This document shows, in pieces, positions 43,437 through 50,464 of a stretch of DNA of 50,464 nt; position 1 is the stretch's first letter, and each line of letters begins with the position of its first letter. Source of the stretch: Gammaproteobacteria bacterium (GTDB taxonomy: Bacteria; Pseudomonadota; Gammaproteobacteria; Pseudomonadales; Cellvibrionaceae); assembly GCA_021151625.1 (NCBI GenBank), contig JAGKWY010000030.1:1-50464 (forward strand), read 5' to 3'. Below the pieces are notes generated by a model, which saw only the letters and a program-made list of their open reading frames with translations, searched no databases and was not told the origin of the DNA. The translations under genes and the position numbers were made by a program.

Positions 43437-43530
43437 TTCCGGGGTTCTCTTTGAGACTGTCGGAGACATGGATGTCGACGACAAGCCTCCAGGGATGGAT
43501 TCACGGCGCGTCTCAAAGAGAACCCCGGAA
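43437..43530. repeat. Palindromic repeat with 21 bp perfect arms
   Basis: Arms at 43437-43457 and 43510-43530 (TTCCGGGGTTCTCTTTGAGAC and complement) match without error. The 52 bp interior contains a smaller dyad (GACATGGATGTC) and the stretch CCTCCAGGGATGGATTCACG. I recall similar GACATGGATGTC-containing repeats in several gammaproteobacterial genomes. It lies between the rdgC start and the FKBP stop. Confidence 0.75.
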
Positions 43531-43618
43531 TCCATGCTGGTGTTTAATAAAAAAGAAAAAACTCTGCTGAGAAATTGAATTACCTGAGTTATTCAATGCT
43601 CATTTTTTGTGGGTGGTA

Positions 43619-44236
43619 TTAACCAACAATATCCAACAACTCAACATCAAAAATCAGCGCTGCATAAGGCTTGATACTCGCGCCAGCACCGCGCTCACCG
43701 TAAGCCAGGTTATGTGGAACGTACAAACGCCACTTGGAACCTACCGGCATTAATTGCAGGGCTTCGGTCCAGCCGGCGATAACGCCATTCACCGGGAAAT
43801 CGATAGGTTGGCCGCGATTTACTGAACTATCAAACACAGTGCCATCAATCAAAGTGCCGTGGTAATGGGTTTTCACTTTGGAGGTTTTGGTTGGAACAGC
43901 GCCGCTGCCTTGAGTAATCACTTCATATTGCAAACCAGAAGCCGTCACAGTGATACCGGCTTTTTTAGCGTTCTCGGCCAAAAAGGCTTCGCCTGCGGCG
44001 GCCAGGGTTTTGCTTTGCTCGGCTTCTTTGGCTTGCATGCGCTCGTTAATCTCGACAAAGGCGGCTTGCATTTGCTCATTGCTGTAAGGCATTTCTACAC
44101 CGTTCAGGGCATCCAGCAAACCCTGGGCAACTGCTGCGGGTGACACACCATCAAACGGATTGTCGGCCAATTGTTGGCCCATTTGGCGGCCGATACCGTA
44201 ACTCACAAGCTCTTCAACGCTGTAATTGCTGGACAT
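43619..44236 (-). CDS. fklB: FKBP-type peptidyl-prolyl cis-trans isomerase
   Basis: Predicted protein of 205 residues; E. coli FklB has 206. The N-terminal dimerisation helices (~1-95, SYGIGRQMGQQL to ENAKKAG) are followed by one FKBP domain (~98-205) with VKTHYHGTLIDGTVFDSS, VIAGWTEALQLMPVGSKW, the YGERG loop and LIFDVELLDI. The active-site aromatic and Asp residues are present. No signal peptide, so cytoplasmic FklB rather than periplasmic FkpA is the better name. Confidence 0.93.
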   Translation of the reverse strand: MSSNYSVEELVSYGIGRQMGQQLADNPFDGVSPAAVAQGLLDALNGVEMPYSNEQMQAAFVEINERMQAKEAEQSKTLAAAGEAFLAENAKKAGITVTASGLQYEVITQGSGAVPTKTSKVKTHYHGTLIDGTVFDSSVNRGQPIDFPVNGVIAGWTEALQLMPVGSKWRLYVPHNLAYGERGAGASIKPYAALIFDVELLDIVG

Positions 44237-44263
44237 AGGGAAATCTCACTGTGCTGTAAAAAT

Positions 44264-44304
44264 AAAAAGCCCCGCACAGGGCAGGGCCGCTTAAAAGGTG
44301 GGGC
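44264..44304 (-). terminator. Probable terminator of AI-2E family gene
   Basis: On the minus strand GCCCCAC and GTGCGGGGC pair at the base of a longer imperfect stem, followed by TTTTTA. It lies 20 bp after the permease stop. Confidence 0.6.
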
Positions 44305-44323
44305 AGTCTAGCAGATACGGGGG

Positions 44324-45412
44324 CTAATCTGTCTCGGAGTTTTTGGGCTCATCGGGGGTTTGTTCAGGCGCAAATACATGCACCTCGCGCATAAAAATCC
44401 CCCAGAAGGCGATAAACAGGGCGGCCACCAAGGGGCCGATGACAAAGCCGTTGATCCCGAATAAACCCAGGCCGCCGAGGGTGGAGAGCAGCACTATGTA
44501 ATCGGGCAACTTGGTATCGCGGCCAACCAGGATTGGGCGGAGTATGTTATCCACCAGGCCAATCACACCCATGCCAAACGCAATCAGGATAATGGCTTTC
44601 ACATTGGCGCCGGTGGCAAATAAATAAAGCGCTACCGGTGCCCAGACAATCGCCGGGCCTACCGCCGGGATTAGCGACAGCACCGCCATCACCACACCCC
44701 ACAAGAGCGCACCGGGAATCCCGAGAGCCCAAAAGATCAGCCCGCCCAGGGTGCCCTGAATAATGGCAATTACCATATTGCCCTTAATGGTTGCGCGGGT
44801 GACTTCGCCAAACTTGGCAAACAGCATCCGCTCGCGTGCATCACCCAAAGGCAAGGCGCGAATTAATAGCTCCAGCAATTGCTGGCCGTCGCGCAATAAA
44901 AAGAAGGTCAGGTACAACATCAGGCAGATATTGAGCAGCAACTTGAAGGTGTTCTGACCAATGCTCAGTGCATTCTGTGCCAGCCATTTACCGGCGGTCA
45001 TACTAAAACTGAGTGCGCCTTCTTTGATTTTGGTGATATCCACCCCGAAGCGATCCAGGGTTTGTTGTACAGCCGGAAACGCGGTACGCACCTGCTCAAT
45101 ATACTGGGCCGGGTTAACCTCGCCTTCCTCCAGCTTTTGGTAGAAGGCAGCACCTTCGGCTACCACTGAGCTGATCAGGAAGATCACTGGCAAGACTACA
45201 ACCAGGATGCAAGCCGTGAGGGTGAGCAGGGCGCTGGTGTTGGTGCGGCCTTTCAAGACATCCAACAGTTTTAGCTGCAGCGGATAAAAAATCACCGTGA
45301 TGGCACATGCCCAAAAAATAGTGCCAAAGAAGGGTTTAAGTATGAGTAAAAAGCCGATGGTCACAATCAGTAAAAACAGCAGAAACGTGCGGGTTTCCAG
45401 TTTTTGTTGCAT
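44324..45412 (-). CDS. AI-2E family transporter (PerM-like permease)
   Basis: Predicted inner-membrane protein of 362 residues with about eight hydrophobic segments. The family pattern is present: paired N-terminal helices (LLLIVTIGFLLILKPFFGTIFWA), a periplasmic helical loop, and the core GTLGGLIFWALGIPGALLWGVVMAVLSLIPAVGPAIVW and GVIGLVDNILRPILVG. Members have been linked to autoinducer-2 export or Na/H antiport; the substrate is unknown here. AAGGAC is 8 nt upstream of the ATG. Confidence 0.93.
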   Translation of the reverse strand: MQQKLETRTFLLFLLIVTIGFLLILKPFFGTIFWACAITVIFYPLQLKLLDVLKGRTNTSALLTLTACILVVVLPVIFLISSVVAEGAAFYQKLEEGEVNPAQYIEQVRTAFPAVQQTLDRFGVDITKIKEGALSFSMTAGKWLAQNALSIGQNTFKLLLNICLMLYLTFFLLRDGQQLLELLIRALPLGDARERMLFAKFGEVTRATIKGNMVIAIIQGTLGGLIFWALGIPGALLWGVVMAVLSLIPAVGPAIVWAPVALYLFATGANVKAIILIAFGMGVIGLVDNILRPILVGRDTKLPDYIVLLSTLGGLGLFGINGFVIGPLVAALFIAFWGIFMREVHVFAPEQTPDEPKNSETD

Positions 45413-45566
45413 GGCGCTTGTCCTTCACAGAGCGGGGTGAATGGGGCGTGACTATACGGGAGCAGGGCATCAGTGTCATCTGCACACTGTGACTCCCGGA
45501 TCGGCAAAGTAGTGGCTTATCTTCTATGCTTCAACAATATTCACTCGCCGCCGGGCTATCTCGCTG

Positions 45567-46535
45567 ATGTTGGTAACACAGTCTTACCTCACCGCCGTTG
45601 CATTATTGCGTCCATTCATTGGGGGCATGATGTGCGTGCTTTGTATGGGGATAAGTGGCTGGTCGGTAGCAGGCGAGGATGACAAGATCCATATCGCCAT
45701 ACAGGTGCAAGCTACCCAACTGGAAGAGCCTGCCGATTACTTCACCAGCCTGTTATTGCTCGCTCTGAATGCCAGCAAAGCCGATAACGAAGTTATTGAT
45801 ATTGAGTTTTCCGAGCGCGATTACTCCCAGGCGCGCTGGATTCATCTGGCGCAAAACGACACGCGCAACCTGGTTATCTGGACTATGACTGACAAGGAGC
45901 GCGAACAACAATTGCGCCCTGTTCGTGTACCCTTATTTAAAGGTTTGTTTGGTTATCGCGTGTTTTTAATTCGCGCGGATGAGCAGGAACGTTTTAATCA
46001 AATAAAAACACTGGACGATTTGGCGCAATTACTGGGTGGGCAGGGAACCCATTGGCCAGACACGCCCATCATGCAGCACAATGGTTTGCGGGTAACTACC
46101 GCAGAGACCACCGAATCATTGTTTCGCATGATGAATGCCAAACGCTTTGATTATTTTCCGCGCGGTATTTCCGAGGCCTGGTTTGAACTGGCGCAGCGCC
46201 GCGAAAAAAATCTGGTGGTGGAAGAAAATATTTTGCTCTACTACCCGGCGGCGCTGTATTTCTTTGTGAACAAAAAAAATGAAGCCCTTGCCAAGCGTAT
46301 TGAGCGGGGTTTGGAAACATTGATCGATAACGGCAAATTTGATGAGTTTTTTTATAATCACCCGCGCATAAGCTCCGGGCTGGAGCGACTCACCAATCGC
46401 CATATTATCTATTTGGAAAATCCCTTGCTTCCTTCCGAAACACCGCTTGCTAATCCGCGCTATTGGATTAATTTAACCTCGTTCACCGCAACAGCTAATC
46501 AATCGGCGGCGGCGTCACAAGTTACCGCGCAATAG
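45567..46535 (+). CDS. Periplasmic substrate-binding-like protein
   Basis: Predicted exported protein of 322 residues. The start is uncertain. ATG 45567 gives a long N-terminus with a hydrophobic core; the ATG pair at 45627/45630 follows GGGGG. The mature part resembles a type II binding protein of the amino acid-binding kind: KIHIAIQVQ, IDIEFSERDYSQARWIHLAQND, FKGLFGYRVFLIRADEQERF and FDYFPRGISEAWFEL. Related proteins in Cellvibrionales often act as sensors, not transport components. No transporter or kinase gene is adjacent. Confidence 0.8.
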   Translation: MLVTQSYLTAVALLRPFIGGMMCVLCMGISGWSVAGEDDKIHIAIQVQATQLEEPADYFTSLLLLALNASKADNEVIDIEFSERDYSQARWIHLAQNDTRNLVIWTMTDKEREQQLRPVRVPLFKGLFGYRVFLIRADEQERFNQIKTLDDLAQLLGGQGTHWPDTPIMQHNGLRVTTAETTESLFRMMNAKRFDYFPRGISEAWFELAQRREKNLVVEENILLYYPAALYFFVNKKNEALAKRIERGLETLIDNGKFDEFFYNHPRISSGLERLTNRHIIYLENPLLPSETPLANPRYWINLTSFTATANQSAAASQVTAQ

Positions 46536-46545
46536 GTCTAACTGT

Positions 46546-46569
46546 AAGGGCGCAATTTATTGCGCCCTT
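46546..46569. terminator. Palindromic terminator/REP-like unit
   Basis: AAGGGCGCAAT and ATTGCGCCCTT form an 11 bp stem with a 2 nt loop. It sits between convergent genes. The same GCGCAATTTATTGCGC core recurs near 47856, so it is also part of a repeat family. Confidence 0.75.
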
Positions 46570-46584
46570 CTCGTTGTGTTTCTC

Positions 46585-47799
46585 TCATTGCTTATCGCCC
46601 GCTTCATTAAACGGTATGGCGATTTGGTAGCGAGTACTGCGCCCGCCGCCTGGTAATTTTTGCAGACAACCTTTTTCCAGTAGATCTGTCAGATGGCGTG
46701 TGGCAGTGGCTTTGCTGACTTTAGCTACTTTTTGATATTGCGCAGCGCTAATGCCGCCACGAAAACCGCGCTCGCCGCCATCCAGGAGTCGATTTAATAC
46801 TTTGCGCTGTTCGGCAGAAATATTGTGGTGGTGAAACTCTTGCCAAAATTGTTTTTTAAGTAAAACGGCATCTATAGATTTGAGTGCATCTACCAGGCAT
46901 TGGTTTAATGTTGTTAAAAACCAGGCTAACCAGGTATCGATTTGCAAATTGCCGCTTTGAGTTTGCTCAAGGACTTTGTAGTAGTTGGTTCTATTTGCCA
47001 GGATTGCTGTCGACATGGCAAATAAACGAATCGATTTCGCATCGGCTTGGGCTAAAGCTAAATCTGTTAATGCGCGCGTAATACGACCATTGCCATCGTC
47101 AAACGGATGCAGGGTAATAAACCACAAGTGAGCTATAGCAGCGCGCAACAAAGGCTCCTCATTGTGCGATGAATTAAACCATTGGATAAAAGTTGCTACT
47201 TCATCATCCAGTTGTTGGCGTGGCGGTGCCTCAAAATGTACGCGGGGGTTATCCCATCGACCGGAGACAACTTGCATTGGTTCCTCGCCGCGCAATTGCC
47301 CAACGCGAATGTTGACCAGTCTCGGCTCGTCGTCTGGAAATAACCAACGATGCCAACGCAACAAACGCTCAAGAGTTAAATCTCCAGTACTATTTTGCAC
47401 GGCGTCCAGCATTAATTCTGCAAGACCTTCGGTGCGGTTGCTGACTGGATAATTTAGTAAATCATCTTCTAGCTTAACCCCCAGACGTCGGGCGAGGGAC
47501 GAACGTACAGATGCAGCGTTAAGGTTTTCTCCTTCAATAGCGGAAGAAGTAATGATGTTTTGCAACAAAGCATCCAATGCGGCTCCCGCGCCCAAGCCTA
47601 CATCCACATTTCCTGCGCGGCCAAGTAGTAAACCTATGCTCCTATGGGCACTGGCAAGCAATGGTTGGATGGTCTCTGTTTGCCATGTGAAATTGGGCCA
47701 ATCAGGCTGCTGCCAGATCCAGCGATTAGGTGGTGTGTAGTCGGTCAAATCTTGTCTCCGTGTCACTAATGAGCCGAATAATGGTTTTATTTGGCTCAT
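46585..47799 (-). CDS. Fic family AMP-transferase with C-terminal winged helix
   Basis: Predicted protein of 404 residues. An N-terminal DUF4172-like region carries the inhibitory helix SSAIEGEN (S85-E89-G90, class II type), followed by the Fic core. The active loop HPFDDGNGRITR (H231) is intact, with the flap upstream in PMQVVSGRWDNPRVHFEAPP. The C-terminus (~335-395) is a DNA-binding winged helix (AAQYQKVAKVSKATATRHLTDLLEKG). Such proteins add AMP to targets under autoinhibition; the helix may mediate self-regulation. Direct repeats near the start codon could be its operator. It is transcribed alone. Confidence 0.93.
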   Translation of the reverse strand: MSQIKPLFGSLVTRRQDLTDYTPPNRWIWQQPDWPNFTWQTETIQPLLASAHRSIGLLLGRAGNVDVGLGAGAALDALLQNIITSSAIEGENLNAASVRSSLARRLGVKLEDDLLNYPVSNRTEGLAELMLDAVQNSTGDLTLERLLRWHRWLFPDDEPRLVNIRVGQLRGEEPMQVVSGRWDNPRVHFEAPPRQQLDDEVATFIQWFNSSHNEEPLLRAAIAHLWFITLHPFDDGNGRITRALTDLALAQADAKSIRLFAMSTAILANRTNYYKVLEQTQSGNLQIDTWLAWFLTTLNQCLVDALKSIDAVLLKKQFWQEFHHHNISAEQRKVLNRLLDGGERGFRGGISAAQYQKVAKVSKATATRHLTDLLEKGCLQKLPGGGRSTRYQIAIPFNEAGDKQ

Positions 47800-47834
47800 T
47801 ATATGATCTGAATGGTAGTTTTAATTGGCTCAGG
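47785..47834 (-). promoter_or_regulatory. Direct repeats at the fic start, possible operator
   Basis: On the minus strand TGAGCCAATTAAAAC and TGAGCCAAATAAAAC occur about 35 bp apart, the second overlapping the ATG. An inverted GGCTCA lies inside the first codons. The spacing (about 3.5 helical turns) suits a regulator such as the encoded winged helix. Confidence 0.4.
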
Positions 47835-47849
47835 GGGCAAATATTCCCG

Positions 47850-47940
47850 TAAGGACGCAATTTATTGCGCCCTGGAGATCGCCAATTGATAGCTTTTGGA
47901 GATGACCTAATTAGATCAGGGCGCGATAAATCGCGCCCCT
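47850..47940. repeat. REP-like pair
   Basis: Two palindromes, one around GACGCAATTTATTGCGCC (~47855-47873) and one GGGCGCGATAAATCGCGCCC (~47919-47938), flank about 45 bp. This resembles a paired REP (BIME-like) unit. It lies between fic and the feo genes, and the second palindrome may end the feo transcript. Confidence 0.6.
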
Positions 47941-47943
47941 ACA

Positions 47944-48126
47944 TCAGTGATGAGTTTTTTCGGTGGGATTGGCGCAACTGGACTCTGGTGTTTTGGCGCA
48001 GCCGCTACAGCCGCCGCAAGCAGCGGATTTTTTTGGGGAGAAAAACCAGCGGCGCAGCAGAAATACTGCAGCGCTTAATACACAAACACCGACGATCACT
48101 TCTTGCCAGGGAATTTCCTGCCACAT
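47944..48126 (-). CDS. FeoB-associated Cys-rich membrane protein
   Basis: Predicted protein of 60 residues with one transmembrane helix (~10-25, VIVGVCVLSAAVFLL) and a Cys-rich tail (CGGCSGCAK, then SSC). This matches the small FeoB-associated Cys-rich family found after feoB. It may bind iron or assist the transporter. It starts 23 bp after the feoB stop. Confidence 0.85.
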   Translation of the reverse strand: MWQEIPWQEVIVGVCVLSAAVFLLRRWFFSPKKSAACGGCSGCAKTPESSCANPTEKTHH

Positions 48127-48149
48127 AATTGCCTCCGGTGTTTACCTGT

Positions 48150-50009
48150 TTAACCCACAATCGCCGTGGCGATTTGATAAGTCGCCCATGCAGCAAAGTA
48201 AGCCAGTGCAAACAAATAAATTGTGAAGAAGGTGGTCGCCTTGGCGGAGTTGGTTTCGCGTTTTACTACCGCAATGGTGGAGATACACTGGGGCGCATAC
48301 ACAAACCAGGCGAGGTAGGCATAAGCCACTGGCAATGACCAGCTTGCCGCCAGGGTAGTGCCCAGCGCCACATCGATAGATTCTTCGCCCACCGCATAAA
48401 CCGTTGCCAACGCACTAACAGCAACTTCGCGCGCGCCCATTGCTGGAATCAAGGCGATACACATCTGCCAGTTAAAACCGAGCGGTGCAAATAATGGCTG
48501 CATAAAGTGGCCGAGCTGACCGGCAAAGCTGTAATCAATTGCTGGTTGGGTAGCGCCTTCCGGTGCGCCGGGGAAGGTGGCAAGGAACCAGAGCACTACG
48601 GACAATGCCAAGATGATTGTGCCCACGCGGCGCAGGAAGATCCAGGCGCGTTCGCGCAATCCAATCAGCAGGTGGTAAGCCATAGGCCAGCGGTAGCTGG
48701 GCAGTTCCAGTAACAGTGGGAATTCCTCGCGCGCGGCGCGGCGGCGCATAATCCAGGCGATCAGGGCTGCACTGGCGACGCCGGCAAAATAAAGCACAAA
48801 CAGGGTGAGGCCCTGCAGGTTAAAAATGCCCCAGACGTGTTGCTGTGGAATAAAGGCGGCAATGATCAGGGCATACACCGGTAAGCGTGCCGAGCAAGTC
48901 ATCAACGGCGCCACCATGATGGTGATAAAGCGCTCGCGCGGGTCGGCAATGGTACGGGTCGCCATAATGCCGGGCACTGCGCAGGCAAAGCTCGACAATA
49001 ACGGGATAAATGAACGACCAGACAAACCCAGTCCGCGCATGGGGCGATCCAGCAGGAAGGCCGCACGCGTGAGATAGCCGGTATCTTCCAGCACTAAAAT
49101 AAAGAAGAACAGAATCAGGATCTGCGGCAGGAACACCAGTACGCCGCCCACCCCGGCAATTAAGCCATCGACAATAAAATCTTTCAGGATGCCATCAGGT
49201 AGAACGCCTGCCACGCCTTCACCCAGCGCGACAAAGGCGCCGTCGATCAGATCCACCAGCGGAGTTGCCCAGGCAAATACGGCCTGGAAAATGACCAGCA
49301 AGGTGGTGAAGAGTACGGCCAAACCCAGCACCGGGTGCATTACCAGTGCATCCAGACGATCCTGCCAGCGCGGCATTTCAGCGGGCTGAATGACATGCAG
49401 TTTCATCAGGCTTTCGATTTGGTCGTAAAGTGCTTCAACGGATTCCTGGCGATCGCTCAGGGTGAGCGCTTGCTCGCCAACTGGCATCGGTGGTTGCTGG
49501 GCATAACCATCCAGCACCTTGCGCAAATCAGCGACGCCCTGGCTGTTAACGGCGACAGTTTCAATGATTGGAATATTAATGGCCTGCGACAGGGCTGCAG
49601 TGTTGATGCTGATGCCGCGACGGCGGGCCTCATCCATCTGGTTGAGTGCCAGCACCATGGGGCGGTTGAGGCTGCGCAATTCCATCACCAGGCGCAAGCC
49701 CAAACGCAGGTTACAGGCATCTACCACGGCAACCAGTAAGTCAGGGCGGCGTTCACCGGCAAGTTTGCCCAGGATCACATCGCGCGCCACCTGCTCATCG
49801 GGTGAGGTGACAAACAGGCTGTAGGTGCCGGGTAAATCCAGTAATTCGGCCGGGTTATCCAGGGCAGTAACCATGCCGGAACGACGCTCTACGGTAACTC
49901 CCGGGTAGTTGGCAACCTTGGCACGTGCGCCGGTTAAGCGGTTGAACAGGGAGGTTTTGCCGCAGTTGGGGTTGCCAACCAGCGCCAGGCGAATAGGGAC
50001 AGCGGACAT
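48150..50009 (-). CDS. feoB: Ferrous iron transport protein B
   Basis: Predicted inner-membrane GTPase transporter of 619 residues. The N-terminal G domain (~1-170) has GNPNCGKTSLFN (G1), the switch NYPGVTVERR, DLPGTYSL (G3) and ALNQMDEA (G4). A short helical GDI region follows, then two Gate domains with PLLSSFACAVPGIMATRT, PLMTCSARLPVYALI and the second-half MGAREVAVSALATVYAVG. It is shorter than E. coli FeoB (773), mainly in the GDI and C-terminal regions, but complete for the short type. Imports Fe2+ under anoxic or low-iron conditions. Second gene of feoA-feoB-small Cys protein. Confidence 0.96.
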   Translation of the reverse strand: MSAVPIRLALVGNPNCGKTSLFNRLTGARAKVANYPGVTVERRSGMVTALDNPAELLDLPGTYSLFVTSPDEQVARDVILGKLAGERRPDLLVAVVDACNLRLGLRLVMELRSLNRPMVLALNQMDEARRRGISINTAALSQAINIPIIETVAVNSQGVADLRKVLDGYAQQPPMPVGEQALTLSDRQESVEALYDQIESLMKLHVIQPAEMPRWQDRLDALVMHPVLGLAVLFTTLLVIFQAVFAWATPLVDLIDGAFVALGEGVAGVLPDGILKDFIVDGLIAGVGGVLVFLPQILILFFFILVLEDTGYLTRAAFLLDRPMRGLGLSGRSFIPLLSSFACAVPGIMATRTIADPRERFITIMVAPLMTCSARLPVYALIIAAFIPQQHVWGIFNLQGLTLFVLYFAGVASAALIAWIMRRRAAREEFPLLLELPSYRWPMAYHLLIGLRERAWIFLRRVGTIILALSVVLWFLATFPGAPEGATQPAIDYSFAGQLGHFMQPLFAPLGFNWQMCIALIPAMGAREVAVSALATVYAVGEESIDVALGTTLAASWSLPVAYAYLAWFVYAPQCISTIAVVKRETNSAKATTFFTIYLFALAYFAAWATYQIATAIVG

Positions 50010-50086
50010 GCGGATTTCCTAATTTAGCAGCCAGTCAAAAGTAGCGGTCAGTCAAAAGGTTCAGTCAACAGGTATAAAGGCAAGCA

Positions 50087-50395
50087 TTACTCGAGGATCG
50101 GTTCGACACAGATCTTGGCCGCTTCAGCGCGGCGCAAGGCAAATTTGGTCCCGTTAACCTGCACCGCCAGTGGATCTGCGCCCAACAAACCAAAGCCAAT
50201 AACTTTCAAGGGGGCACCAGGCAAAAAGCCCAGTTCCTTGAGGCGCAAGCTGACATGTTCGTCCTGTGCGCCAAAGAGTGGCTGATCGATCAGGCTAACC
50301 ACGCGCACGCGTGCGCCCTTGGCGCATTGGTCGAGGCGCAGGCCGGATGTGAGGCTGGAGTTGGAGACGGCGGTATTCATAAATAAGTCTTGCAT
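50087..50395 (-). CDS. feoA: Ferrous iron transport protein A
   Basis: Predicted protein of 102 residues with one SH3-like FeoA domain (~18-100: LDQCAKGARVRVVSL, HVSLRLKELGFLPGAPLKVI and a final strand FALRRAEAAKICV). FeoA helps FeoB work at the membrane. MNTAVSN (50380) is an alternative start; neither has a strong ribosome site. It leads the feo operon and lies 77 bp upstream of feoB. Confidence 0.93.
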   Translation of the reverse strand: MQDLFMNTAVSNSSLTSGLRLDQCAKGARVRVVSLIDQPLFGAQDEHVSLRLKELGFLPGAPLKVIGFGLLGADPLAVQVNGTKFALRRAEAAKICVEPILE

Positions 50396-50398
50396 GTA

Positions 50399-50415
50399 AA
50401 TGAGATTGATTATTA
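50399..50415 (-). promoter_or_regulatory. Candidate Fur box upstream of feoA
   Basis: AATGAGATTGATTATTA agrees with the Fur consensus core AATGATAATCATTATC at about 12 of 16 positions. It lies just before the feoA start, where iron-dependent repression is expected. The match is moderate. Confidence 0.4.
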
Positions 50416-50464
50416 GAAAGAATACTTTATTTAAAGACCTGTCGCAATTTTATGCACAGGTCTT

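Overview
The window most likely comes from Cellvibrio or a close relative (Gammaproteobacteria, Cellvibrionales). The strongest pointer is a tandem GH10 xylanase and GH62 arabinofuranosidase, each carrying a CBM2 and Ser-rich linkers. This matches the adjacent xynB and xynC genes I recall from Cellvibrio japonicus. A GH3 enzyme, two GH43 enzymes and a CE15 glucuronoyl esterase fit a dedicated plant cell-wall degrader. All identifications rest on reading motifs in the translated sequence; no database search was run.

Layout. 0-5.8 kb: end of a fumarylacetoacetate-hydrolase-family gene, a MITE-like inverted-repeat element, a GH3 glycosidase fused to an SGNH esterase, and an inner-membrane PstS-like/OmpA fusion. 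5.8-10.4 kb (minus strand): chemoreceptor, small conserved protein, GST, then purE-purK. 10.7-13.9 kb: an unrecognised lipoprotein plus exported protein, then a membrane-anchored AraC-type regulator. 14-20.2 kb: the xylan/arabinoxylan cluster (GH10, GH43, GH62). Here the xylanase has lost its C-terminus and the first GH43 gene is broken by an internal deletion with frameshift. 20.4-25.4 kb: an AT-rich accessory segment with a DUF1353 lipoprotein, a class 3 lipase, two hypothetical genes, a NYN/LOTUS protein and a VOC protein. It also holds a chimeric scar made of the 3' ends of a GH43 and a GH62 gene. 25.4-27.8 kb: an intact CBM2-CBM35-like-GH43 arabinanase-like enzyme.

28.3-34.2 kb: a bestrophin, then an RNA-repair locus. 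rtcR (sigma54 activator with a CARF-type sensor domain) is divergent from rtcB, with a readable sigma54 -24/-12 element between them. Downstream of rtcB on the same strand lie two tandem tRNA-like sequences with odd A34 anticodons and imperfect acceptor stems, a region of inverted repeats, and a slipin (SPFH) gene. I consider this the most interesting part of the window. Known CARF-RtcR biology (sensing of broken tRNA with cyclic phosphate ends) suggests these RNAs could be sensors, decoys or substrates, but that is inference.

34.2-50.4 kb: a beta-propeller-like lipoprotein, CE15 esterase, SbtA-like transporter divergent from a LysR regulator, an exo/endonuclease-phosphatase with a DUF2007 partner, ApbE, rdgC, FKBP isomerase, AI-2E family permease, a substrate-binding-like protein, a Fic protein, and feoA-feoB plus a small Cys-rich FeoB partner with a candidate Fur site. 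Several intrinsic terminators and three families of palindromic repeats are placed between genes.
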